Notes: generated from the sequence alone by a model not told the origin. Counted from the stretch's first letter, positions 1-7,782 are shown. The stretch is 11,954 bases of DNA from Pseudonocardia sp. (GCA_030147065.1 JASLAP010000125.1:1-11954), one strand, 5' to 3'. Made by a program: numbers and translations.

Positions 1-251
1 GCCTGAACACCGACCCGGCGACGATCCCGCCGGTGCTCGGCTGGGCGGTGGTGCTGGCCGTGGCGACGACGGTGACCAAGCTGGCCACCGGCTGGTGGGC
101 GGCCCGCCAGGTCGGGATCGGGCCGCTGGGCCGGGCCCGCACCGGCGGGCCGCCCACCAGCCGGTGGCCAGCTTGGTCACCGTCGTCGCCACGGCCAGCA
201 CCACCGCCCAGCCGAGCACCGGCGGGATCGTCGCCGGGTCGGTGTTCAGGC
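1..251. repeat. Perfect 108-bp inverted repeat with 35-nt spacer (fold-back junction)
   Basis: Bases 1-108 are the exact reverse complement of 144-251, so base i pairs with base 252-i, and 109-143 is the unpaired spacer. Both arms encode the same stretch of the cation antiporter. The plus-strand copy reads through the spacer as a sensible continuation of that protein (TGWWAAR followed by QVGIGPLGRARTGG). The minus-strand gene, when it reaches 143, runs into arginine/proline-rich nonsense. So 109-143 on the plus strand is probably the true next piece of the antiporter, and the sequence snaps back at about 143/144. Short complementarity (cccgcc at 103-108 against ggcggg at 144-149) could have primed the fold. 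Such long perfect palindromes are usually unstable in bacteria, so an amplification, read or contig-end artefact is more likely than biology. Confidence 0.93.
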
Positions 252-1086
252 CGAACACCACGAAGAACACCGCGGCGAACAGGTCGCGCAGCGGTTCGAG
301 CAGCCTGGTGGCGTTCTCCGCGGTGGAGCCGCTGATCGCGATGCCCAGCAGGAACGCCCCGACCGCCGCGGAGACCTGCAGCGCCGAGGCGAACCCGGCC
401 ACCAGCAGCGCCAGCCCGAGCACCTTGAGCAGGAACACCTCGCGGTCCGGGGAGTCGACCACCCGGGACACGATGCGGCCGTAGCGCAGCGCGATCACCA
501 GCACGACCGCCACCACGGCCACCGAGATCGCCACCGCGGTCAGCCCACCGAGCAGCCCCACCCCGACCAGCACCGTGATCAGGATCGGCAGGTAGACCGC
601 CATCACCAGGTCCTCGAACACCAGGATGGACAGCACCACCGGGGTCTCCCGGTTGCCCAGTCGGCCCAGGTCGGTGAGGACCTTGGCGACGATCCCGGAC
701 GAGGAGATGTAGGTGACCCCGGCCATCACGAACGCGCCGACCGGTCCCCAGCCCAGCAGCAGCGCCACGACCGCCCCGGGCGCGGCGTTGAGCACGATGT
801 CCAGCAGGCCCGCCGTCCACGACCGCTTCATGCCGGTCACCAGCTCCGAGGCCGAGTACTCCAGGCCCAGCAGGAGCAGCAGGAGGATCACGCCGACCTC
901 GCCGGCGATCGTGGTGAAGTCCTCGATGCCGGTCAGCGGGATCACCCCGCCGGTGCCGAAGAACAGCCCGCCGATCAGGTACAGCGGGATGGGCGAGAGC
1001 CCGATCCGGCCGGCCAACCGGCCGAGCAGGCCCAACCCGAAGAACACGGCCCCGAGCTCGATCAGCTCCAGCGCGGTGTGGTCCAC
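144..1086 (-). CDS. Cation:proton antiporter, Kef/CPA2 type (incomplete)
   Basis: This is an integral membrane antiporter that exchanges a monovalent cation (probably K+) for protons. About 314 residues are supported out of a usual 380-400 or so. The start is a GTG at 1086, six bases after the stop of its regulator, which suggests translational coupling. The N-terminus (ELIELGAVFFGLGLLGRLAG) begins the first membrane segment, and many hydrophobic segments follow. Family-like features are LLLLLLGLEYS at about 68-78, the SSSGIVAKVL block at 128-137, the buried acidic pair in LVFED (E158, D159), and FFVVFGLNTDP at 274-283. With a separate RCK_C protein just upstream, the arrangement resembles the KhtU/KhtT and AmhM/AmhT K+(NH4+)/H+ systems. 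That parallel is inference. The C-terminal part is missing because the sequence folds back at about 143. The minus-strand frame stays open below 144 but is not antiporter-like. Confidence 0.87.
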
Positions 1087-1092
1087 CCGGGC

Positions 1093-1569
1093 TCAGCCCC
1101 GCTTGAGGATCTTGACCGCGTTGTCGAGCCCCTCCGTCGTGCCGACGGTGACCATCAGGTCGCCCGCGGTCAGGGTGAAGTCCGGGGCCGGGCTGGGGTG
1201 GACCTGCCCGGCCCGCATCACGGCGACGACGGAGACGCCGGTGCGGGTGCGCAGAGCGGTGTCGCCCAGGGTGCGGCCGTCGAACGGGGTGCCGACCGGG
1301 ATCTGCCGGGTCCGGATGCCGGGCGTCTCCCGCTGCTCGTCGGTGAGCTGGGCGACCAGCTGGGGCGCGCCCAGCAGGTTGGCCAGCGCGCCCGCCTCGT
1401 CCACCGTCAACGGCAGCTCGGCCAGGCAGGCGTCCGGGTCGTCGGCCTTGGAGATGATCAGTTCGATCCTGCCGTCGCGGTGGGTGACGACGCCGATGCG
1501 CCGGCCGCCGCGCAGCGCGAAGTCCTTCCGGACCCCGATCCCGGGCAGGGGCGTGACCTCTACGTTCAC
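1093..1569 (-). CDS. Antiporter regulatory subunit with RCK_C (TrkA-C) domain
   Basis: A soluble 158-residue protein that probably sits on the cytoplasmic face of the downstream antiporter and gates it. Residues 1-75 (TPLPGIGVRKDFALRGGRRIG onward) match the N-terminal domain typical of KhtT-like subunits. Residues 85-155 form an RCK_C fold: TRQIPVGTPFDGRTLGD, then VSVVAVMR, then FTLTAGDLMVTVGT, the usual beta-strand pattern with the GD turn. I chose the GTG at 1569 because recognisable homology begins right there and because a TACGCT hexamer lies exactly six bases upstream. A longer open frame reaching 2169 only runs antisense to the neighbouring gene. RCK_C domains of Bacillus KhtT and some Streptomyces antiporter subunits bind c-di-AMP. 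Whether this one does cannot be told from sequence. It is first in a two-gene operon with the antiporter. Confidence 0.87.
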   Translation of the reverse strand: MNVEVTPLPGIGVRKDFALRGGRRIGVVTHRDGRIELIISKADDPDACLAELPLTVDEAGALANLLGAPQLVAQLTDEQRETPGIRTRQIPVGTPFDGRTLGDTALRTRTGVSVVAVMRAGQVHPSPAPDFTLTAGDLMVTVGTTEGLDNAVKILKRG

Positions 1570-1575
1570 CAAGCC

Positions 1576-1581
1576 AGCGTA
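1576..1581 (-). promoter_or_regulatory. -10 hexamer TACGCT of a predicted leaderless transcript (antiporter operon)
   Basis: Read on the minus strand this is TACGCT, matching the actinobacterial TANNNT -10 pattern. Six bases separate it from the GTG at 1569, so transcription would begin at or one base before the start codon. No clear -35 and no Shine-Dalgarno are visible. Confidence 0.6.
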
Positions 1582-1650
1582 GTCCAGCCGGTGACCTCCC
1601 GATGGTGGCCACCCGGCGTTCCCCGGCTGGTCGGACCGGCCGCGCAGGCC

Positions 1651-1656
1651 TAGCCT
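1651..1656 (+). promoter_or_regulatory. -10 hexamer TAGCCT of a predicted leaderless transcript
   Basis: TAGCCT is followed by exactly six bases and then the GTG at 1663. Together with the minus-strand hexamer at 1576-1581 it makes a compact divergent promoter region of 93 bp between the two start codons. No Shine-Dalgarno precedes the GTG. Confidence 0.6.
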
Positions 1657-1662
1657 CCCGGT

Positions 1663-2160
1663 GTGACGGATCACCCCGACGGACCTGCGCAACTGCGCCT
1701 GGCGGAGCTGGGGATGCGGCTGGACGGGGTGGCCGGCGAGATCGCCGACCTCCGCCCGGACGCGGCCGACGGCGTCCGGGCCGCCCTGCGGGTGCTGCAC
1801 GACCACCTGCGCCGGGTGCACGCGACCTGCGCCGATGTCGACGACCGCACCTGGACGGCGTACACCACGGGGCTCGACCGCGGGCTGGCCGAGCTGGCCA
1901 CCGAGGTCGTCGGGAAGCCCGGCGACGCCGAGCCGGCGGTGGAGGACGTCGTCTACGCGCACGCCGGCCGGCTGGAGGTCGACGGCTGGGCGCTGCGGCT
2001 GGACGTGGCCGGTCGCGAGGCCCCGCCGGAGGGCCGCGAGCTGGTCGCCGGCGCCGCCCGCGAACTCGAGGAGTACCACCTCGCGGTCACCGCGGGCACC
2101 GCCCCGTCCCGGACCGGGGTGGAGCGGGCGCTCAGCGAGCTGCGCGGCGCGGTGGGCTAG
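1663..2160 (+). CDS. Uncharacterised acidic, helical 165-residue protein
   Basis: I do not recognise a family. The protein is soluble in appearance, with no signal peptide, membrane segment or cysteine cluster (a single Cys lies in HATCADVDD). Its N-terminal two thirds are rich in Leu, Ala, Asp, Glu and Arg and look alpha-helical, for example LAELGMRLDGVAGEIADLRP and AALRVLHDHLRRV. It ends with a helix ERALSELRGAVG. Strong G/C preference at third codon positions and the correctly spaced TAGCCT hexamer upstream of its GTG start support a real gene. It lies 46 bp upstream of metG in the same direction and diverges from the antiporter operon. metG has its own -10-like hexamer, so joint function with metG need not follow. 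The chosen start avoids the longer overlapping frames, which are antisense or shifted shadows. Confidence 0.75.
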   Translation: MTDHPDGPAQLRLAELGMRLDGVAGEIADLRPDAADGVRAALRVLHDHLRRVHATCADVDDRTWTAYTTGLDRGLAELATEVVGKPGDAEPAVEDVVYAHAGRLEVDGWALRLDVAGREAPPEGRELVAGAARELEEYHLAVTAGTAPSRTGVERALSELRGAVG

Positions 2161-2194
2161 CCGCCGCACCGGGAACCCGCTGGCGGGCGGGGCC

Positions 2195-2200
2195 TACGCT
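2195..2200 (+). promoter_or_regulatory. -10 hexamer TACGCT of a predicted leaderless metG transcript
   Basis: TACGCT, identical to the hexamer of the antiporter operon, stands six bases before the metG ATG at 2207. There is no Shine-Dalgarno in the 46-bp gap after the preceding gene. Confidence 0.6.
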
Positions 2201-2206
2201 GATCGC

Positions 2207-3997
<1,791 letters not shown>

Positions 3998-4023
3998 CCG
4001 TGCCCGCTCCCCGCCCGGCCCGA

Positions 4024-4078
4024 GTTCAGGAAAGCCACGTTCCGGAACCCTGCGGGCAGCATCGTGGCTTTCCTGAAC
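4024..4078. repeat. Perfect 16-bp inverted repeat between metG and tatD
   Basis: The arm GTTCAGGAAAGCCACG at 4024-4039 is the exact reverse complement of CGTGGCTTTCCTGAAC at 4063-4078, separated by 23 nt. At the left arm boundary lies a second, 10-bp palindrome GTTCCGGAAC (4039-4048) that resembles the arms' outer halves. The element starts 26 nt after the metG stop and ends 3 nt before the tatD Shine-Dalgarno, so it fills the gap. As RNA it would form a strong hairpin, but no T-run follows, so it is not a canonical terminator. Similar GAAAGCCACG/CGTGGCTTTC strings seem familiar from intergenic regions of Pseudonocardiaceae, which suggests a dispersed repeat family. That is recollection, not tested. 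Confidence 0.85.
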
Positions 4079-4081
4079 CCC

Positions 4082-4086
4082 GGAGG
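4082..4086 (+). promoter_or_regulatory. Shine-Dalgarno GGAGG of tatD
   Basis: GGAGG lies eight bases before the GTG at 4095 and fixes that codon as the start. It immediately follows the right arm of the intergenic inverted repeat, so folding of the repeat could affect access to it. Confidence 0.8.
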
Positions 4087-4094
4087 CGGTCGCG

Positions 4095-4970
4095 GTGAGC
4101 GGGCGGGGGGAGCGGCCGGAGGCGCCGGAGCCGTTGGGGGTGCCGACGGTGGACGCGCACACGCACCTGGACGCGTGCGGGTGCGAGACCGCGGCCGACG
4201 TGGCGGCGGCGATGGACCGGGCGGCGGCGGTGGGGGTGACGCGGGCGGTCACCGTGGCCGACGACCTGCCCTCGGCGCGGTGGGTGGTCGAGGCCGCGCA
4301 CTGGGACGCCCGGGTCGTGGCGGCGGTCGCGCTGCACCCCACCCGCACCGCCGCGATCACCGACGACGAGTTCGCCGAGATCGAGCGGCTGGCCGCCGAC
4401 CCGCGGGTGGTCGCGGTGGGGGAGACGGGCCTGGACTACTACTGGGACTACTCCCCGCCGGAGCGCCAGCAGCCGGCCTTCCGCTGGCACATCGACCTGG
4501 CCAAGCGGCTCGGCAAGCCGCTGATGATCCACGACCGGGACGCGCACGCCGACGTCCTGCGCATCCTGCGCGAGGAGGGCGCGCCGGGGACGGTGGTGTT
4601 CCACTGCTTCTCCGGGGACGCCGCGATGGCCCGCGAGTGCGCCGACGCCGGGTACGTCCTGTCCTTCGCCGGGCCGGTGACCTTCCGCAACGCGAAGGCG
4701 CTGCGGGAGGCGGCGGTCCTGGTCCCGCAGGACCAGCTGCTGGTCGAGACCGACGCCCCGTTCCTCACCCCGCACCCGCACCGCGGGAAGGCCAACGAGC
4801 CCTACTGCCTCCCGTGGACGGTCCGCGGGCTGGCCGCGCTGCGCGGGGTCGACGACGAGCGGTTGGCGGAGTGCGCCAGGCGCAACGCCGAGCGGGTCTT
4901 CTGGCTCGACGAGCTGCCGCCGCCCCGCCACGGCGGCGCAACGCCGACCTCGCCGACGCGCTCGGCGTAG
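4095..4970 (+). CDS. tatD: TatD family metal-dependent hydrolase / DNase
   Basis: Cytoplasmic TIM-barrel metallohydrolase of the TatD/YcfH family, which has metal-dependent 3'-5' exonuclease activity in characterised members. The physiological role in actinobacteria is unclear. The 291 residues carry the family's metal ligands in order: H22 and H24 in VDAHTHLD, E110 in AVGETGLDYYWDY, H146 in LMIHDRDA, H170 in VVFHCFSGD, and D220 in LLVETDAPFLTP. The GTG start has a good GGAGG eight bases upstream. The first 16 or so residues and the last 15 or so (PPRHGGATPTSPTRSA) are low-complexity tails outside the barrel. It lies 97 bp after metG and before rpfB, the same order as in mycobacteria. The tail-coding region and the bases after the stop contain several GC-rich inverted repeats, for example cgcaacgccg at 4937-4946 against cggcgttgcg at 4995-5004. 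Confidence 0.95.
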   Translation: MSGRGERPEAPEPLGVPTVDAHTHLDACGCETAADVAAAMDRAAAVGVTRAVTVADDLPSARWVVEAAHWDARVVAAVALHPTRTAAITDDEFAEIERLAADPRVVAVGETGLDYYWDYSPPERQQPAFRWHIDLAKRLGKPLMIHDRDAHADVLRILREEGAPGTVVFHCFSGDAAMARECADAGYVLSFAGPVTFRNAKALREAAVLVPQDQLLVETDAPFLTPHPHRGKANEPYCLPWTVRGLAALRGVDDERLAECARRNAERVFWLDELPPPRHGGATPTSPTRSA

Positions 4971-5028
4971 GAGCGGGCCCGTTCGGCGCTCACGCGGCGT
5001 TGCGACGCCACGCTGACGCTCACTCCCC

Positions 5029-5044
5029 GTTACGGTTCCGTGAT
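5029..5044 (-). promoter_or_regulatory. Candidate MtrA-type response-regulator site upstream of rpfB
   Basis: On the minus strand the sequence is ATCACGGAACCGTAAC: two half-sites of the form RTCAC and GTAAC spaced 11 bp apart. This matches the tandem GTMAC-like repeats bound by the actinobacterial regulator MtrA. A further GTAACG half-site is on the plus strand at 5063-5068. MtrA has been reported to control rpf and other peptidoglycan-hydrolase genes in mycobacteria, which fits the location 140 bp upstream of rpfB. The match was made by eye. Confidence 0.5.
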
Positions 5045-5054
5045 CGCGAAAGCC

Positions 5055-5140
5055 GGGGTGGGGTAACGCTCCCCAGCACAGCGGTCACGGTGGTCCGGGG
5101 CGCTCCCCCAGGCAACACCGCCTCCGGGCCACCGTGACCG
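5055..5140 (+). other. Structured leader of rpfB with a 19-bp hairpin
   Basis: Bases 5082-5093 pair perfectly with 5129-5140 (CGGTCACGGTGG with CCACCGTGACCG). The helix continues through 5094-5100 with 5122-5128 (five Watson-Crick and two G-T pairs), leaving a 21-nt loop. Upstream, GGGG at 5060-5063 can pair with CCCC at 5071-5074. GGGG at 5097-5100 can instead close a small hairpin with CCCC at 5105-5108. The two parts share the repeated string CGCTCCCC(C)AG, so alternative pairings are possible. No T-run follows. I do not see the conserved core of the c-di-AMP (ydaO) riboswitch that precedes some actinobacterial rpf genes. A structured, attenuating leader has been described for mycobacterial rpfB. 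Confidence 0.55.
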
Positions 5141-5183
5141 TCTGATACCTCCCCTGCCCGGAACGACGAGCGTCTGGAAGCCC

Positions 5184-6836
5184 GTGGTCGACGTCTCTGC
5201 ACGCGCTCGCCGCCACGCCGCGCGCGTCCAGGTCGAGCGGACCGTGTCCGCCACCGGCGTCGACACGGCCACCGGCGCGTTCCAGGACTGGTTCGGCGAC
5301 ACCGACTTCCACCCGGCCCCGGGCGCGCCCGCCGCGACCGACCAGGTCGCCCCGACGAACTGGACCGACCAGGTCGCCGCCGGCCGTCCGGTCGACACCG
5401 CCGCGGACCCGAGCGACGGCCCCACCGGCCGCTTCACCGCCACGGCTGCCACCACCGCTCCCCGACCGGCGCACGACGTCGAGGCGCCCACCGGCCCGAT
5501 CAGCGTCGTCCCGGCGACCGGCACCCACGCGGCCGGCACCCACCCGGCCGGCGCGCAGCGTCCGGCGTTCGAGGAGCCGGAGACCAACCGGTTCGCCGCG
5601 GTCGCGCCCGCCACATCCGCTGCCGCCACCGCTGTCGCCGAGCGCCCTGCGCCGGTGTCCGGCCGCCGCCGGCGCGCCCCCGAGCCCGGCCACGGCACCG
5701 GTGGCGCGCTCGCCCGCGCCGCCGTGCTGACGGTCCTGGTCGCGCTGCTGGGCAGCGGCGCCACCGCGCTGGCCGCCGGCAAGACCGTCACGCTGATCGT
5801 CGACGGCAGCGAGCAGACCCTGCACACCTTCGCCCCGGACGTCGGCTCGGCGCTGGCCGGCGCCGGGATGATCGCCACCCCGCAGGACCGCATCTCGCCC
5901 GCGCCGCCGACCGGACTGGCCCACGGCGACCAGATCATCGTCGAGCGGGCCCGGCTGCTCACCCTGGTCGAGGGCGGTTCCGAGCGGCAGATCTGGACCA
6001 CCGCCGACTCCGTCGACGAGGCCCTGCGCGGGATCGGCGTCGAGGTGGCGCCGATCCAGATGTCCGCCGCCCCGGCCTCGGCCATCCCGCTGGCCGGGAT
6101 GGCGCTGGAGCTGCGGGTGCCCCGGGCGGTGTCGCTCGCCGACGGGACCGGCGCCCCCGAGCAGCTCACCACCACCGCCGGCACCGTCGCCGCGCTGCTC
6201 GCCGAGCGCGGCATCGAACTCGGCCCGGACGACGTCTCGGTCCCGGCCGGGGACACCCCGCTGACCGACGGCACCAGCGTCCAGGTCGTCCGCAACGGCA
6301 TCGGCGAGGTCGTCGAGGTCCGCGAGATCCCGCCGCCGGAGCAGGTCATCGAGGACCCGGAGATGCCCCGCGGCGAGAAGGAGGTCGTCGAGCCGGGCCG
6401 CCCGGGCGAGCAGACCTCGATCATGCGCGTGCACGTGCAGAACGGCCGGGAGATGAGCCGCGAGCAGGTGCGCGCCGGCGGCACCACACCGCCGCAGCCC
6501 CGGGTGGTCCGGGTCGGCACCAACGACGAGGTCGCCGCGGAGGAGGTCGACACCGCCGACGGCGTCGCCCCGGCCGTGTCCGACGAGGCCACCTGGGAGC
6601 GGCTGGCCCAGTGCGAGGCGACCGGCAACTGGGCGATCAACACCGGCAACGGCTACTACGGCGGCCTCCAGTTCGACGCCCGCACCTGGAAGGCCTACGG
6701 CGGCGACGCCTACGCCCCGCTGCCGCACCAGGCCAGCCCGGCCGAGCAGATGGCGGTCGCCACCAAGGTCCGCGACGACCGCGGCGGCTACGGCGCCTGG
6801 CCCGCCTGCTCGCGCAAGCTCGGCCTGCCCCGCTAG
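5184..6836 (+). CDS. rpfB: Resuscitation-promoting factor RpfB (muralytic transglycosylase, DUF348-G5-Rpf)
   Basis: Exported peptidoglycan-cleaving enzyme that aids growth resumption and cell-wall remodelling. The order is a 172-residue low-complexity region presumed cytoplasmic, a basic patch RRRR (161-164), one membrane/signal helix at about 175-198 (LARAAVLTVLVALLGSGATA), and three DUF348 repeats at about 200-240, 258-298 and 309-350. A G5 domain follows at about 375-445, then a C-terminal Rpf lysozyme-like domain at 470-548. Catalytic glutamate E478 lies in AQCEATGNW, and C477 and C542 form the likely disulfide. No lipobox is visible. At 550 residues it is much longer than M. tuberculosis RpfB (about 360), the excess being N-terminal. 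The GTG at 5184 has only a weak GGAAG close by. A GTG at 5655 would give a classic signal peptide and about 393 residues, but codon bias upstream favours the longer form. It is followed by ksgA and, further on, ispE. Confidence 0.93.
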   Translation: MVDVSARARRHAARVQVERTVSATGVDTATGAFQDWFGDTDFHPAPGAPAATDQVAPTNWTDQVAAGRPVDTAADPSDGPTGRFTATAATTAPRPAHDVEAPTGPISVVPATGTHAAGTHPAGAQRPAFEEPETNRFAAVAPATSAAATAVAERPAPVSGRRRRAPEPGHGTGGALARAAVLTVLVALLGSGATALAAGKTVTLIVDGSEQTLHTFAPDVGSALAGAGMIATPQDRISPAPPTGLAHGDQIIVERARLLTLVEGGSERQIWTTADSVDEALRGIGVEVAPIQMSAAPASAIPLAGMALELRVPRAVSLADGTGAPEQLTTTAGTVAALLAERGIELGPDDVSVPAGDTPLTDGTSVQVVRNGIGEVVEVREIPPPEQVIEDPEMPRGEKEVVEPGRPGEQTSIMRVHVQNGREMSREQVRAGGTTPPQPRVVRVGTNDEVAAEEVDTADGVAPAVSDEATWERLAQCEATGNWAINTGNGYYGGLQFDARTWKAYGGDAYAPLPHQASPAEQMAVATKVRDDRGGYGAWPACSRKLGLPR

Positions 6837-6855
6837 CCCACCACCCCGGATCCGG

Positions 6856-6881
6856 GCCCGCCCCGGTGCCGGGGAGCGGGC
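6856..6881 (+). terminator. Strong GC hairpin between rpfB and ksgA (possible terminator)
   Basis: GCCCGC at 6856-6861 pairs with GCGGGC at 6876-6881, and inside it CCCGG (6862-6866) pairs with CCGGG (6869-6873), with a two-base bulge at 6874-6875. A perfect 12-bp palindrome CCCGGATCCGGG (6845-6856) directly precedes it. There is no T-run, so it may be an intrinsic terminator of the U-poor actinobacterial kind, or a processing or stabilising hairpin. Confidence 0.4.
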
Positions 6882-6891
6882 GAGCACCGGG

Positions 6892-6897
6892 CACCCT
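6892..6897 (+). promoter_or_regulatory. Weak -10-like hexamer CACCCT before ksgA
   Basis: CACCCT differs from TANNNT only at the first base and stands exactly six bases before the ksgA GTG, the spacing seen at four other starts in this window. No Shine-Dalgarno is present. An overlapping hairpin (CACCGG 6885-6890 with CCGGTG 6901-6906) would hide the start codon in any longer transcript coming from rpfB. Confidence 0.3.
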
Positions 6898-6903
6898 GGT
6901 CCG

Positions 6904-7782
6904 GTGAGCGACGACGAGGCACGCCTGCTCGGCCCGGCCGAGGTCCGCGCCCTCGCCGGGGACCTGGGGCTGCGCCCGACCAAGCGCCTCGGGCAGAACT
7001 TCGTGCACGACCCGAACACGGTCCGCCGGATCGTCCGGGCCGCCGAGCTGTCCGCCGACGACGTCGTCGTGGAGGTGGGGCCGGGGCTGGGGTCGTTGAC
7101 GCTGGCGCTGCTGCCGGCGGTGGCAGCGGTGCACGCGGTGGAGATCGACCCGGTGCTCGCCGGCCGGCTGCCGGTCACCGTGGCCGACCGGGCGCCCGCC
7201 CTGGCCGGCCGGCTCACCGTCACCCTCGCCGACGCCCTGCGGGTGCGCGCGGCCGACCTGCCCGGTCCGGCGCCGACCGCGATCGTGGCGAACCTGCCCT
7301 ACAACGTCGGCGTGCCGGTGGTGCTGCACCTGCTGGCCGAGCTGCCCGGGATCCGCCGCGGGTTGGTCATGGTGCAGTCCGAGGTGGCCGAGCGGCTGGC
7401 CGCGGGCCCGGGCAGCCGGGCGTACGGCGTGCCCAGCGCCAAGCTGGCCTGGTACGCCGCCGCCCGCCGGGCCGGGCCGGTGCCGCGCGCGGTGTTCTGG
7501 CCGGTGCCCAACGTCGACTCCGGGTTGCTCGCCTTCGACCGCCGCGACCCCCCGCCCGGCGACCGCGCCGCGGTGTTCGAGCTGGTCGACGCGGCCTTCG
7601 CGCAGCGCCGCAAGGCGCTGCGGTCGGGGCTGGCCGGCTGGGCCGGGTCACCCGCCGCGGCCGAGGACGCCCTGCGGGCCGCCGGCATCGCCCCGCTCGC
7701 CCGCGCCGAGACCCTCGGCATCGCCGACTTCGCCCGGTTGGCCGCCGCCCGCTCGCCCGCCACGACCCGACCCCACCTGTGA
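6904..7782 (+). CDS. ksgA: 16S rRNA (adenine1518-N6/adenine1519-N6)-dimethyltransferase
   Basis: Cytoplasmic S-adenosylmethionine-dependent enzyme that dimethylates two adjacent adenines near the 3' end of 16S rRNA late in 30S subunit assembly. The 292 residues show the KsgA/RsmA N-terminus KRLGQNFVHD (27-36) and SAM motif I VVVEVGPGLGSLT (54-66). E80 in AVEID binds the ribose, and the catalytic motif is NLPYNV (130-135). The VPNVDS block (201-206) and the basic helix FAQRRKALR (232-240) of the C-terminal domain are also present. The length is normal for the family. The GTG at 6904 is chosen because the text just downstream begins the known N-terminal extension and no better start lies before KRLGQNF. 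The gene follows rpfB by 67 bp, as in other actinobacteria. Confidence 0.97.
   Translation: MSDDEARLLGPAEVRALAGDLGLRPTKRLGQNFVHDPNTVRRIVRAAELSADDVVVEVGPGLGSLTLALLPAVAAVHAVEIDPVLAGRLPVTVADRAPALAGRLTVTLADALRVRAADLPGPAPTAIVANLPYNVGVPVVLHLLAELPGIRRGLVMVQSEVAERLAAGPGSRAYGVPSAKLAWYAAARRAGPVPRAVFWPVPNVDSGLLAFDRRDPPPGDRAAVFELVDAAFAQRRKALRSGLAGWAGSPAAAEDALRAAGIAPLARAETLGIADFARLAAARSPATTRPHL

Noticed and set aside
33..335. 100-codon plus-strand frame at the window start
   Set aside because: Its first 39 or so residues are antiporter sequence from the inverted copy, and the rest reads the antiporter gene backwards. It is a product of the fold-back, not a gene.
1093..2169. Longer 358-codon version of the antiporter regulator
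   Set aside because: The added 200 residues run antisense to the 165-residue protein's gene. Homology starts at the GTG at 1569, where the promoter hexamer also points.
5041..5183. A ydaO-type c-di-AMP riboswitch before rpfB
   Set aside because: Expected from other actinobacteria, but I could not find its conserved core (the GGGGGA...CCCA, GGGGUGAAUC and CCGACAGCU segments).
5030..7223. Two long minus-strand frames (539 and 712 codons)
   Set aside because: Antisense shadows of rpfB and ksgA. The composition is Gly/Arg/Ser-rich with no recognisable fold.
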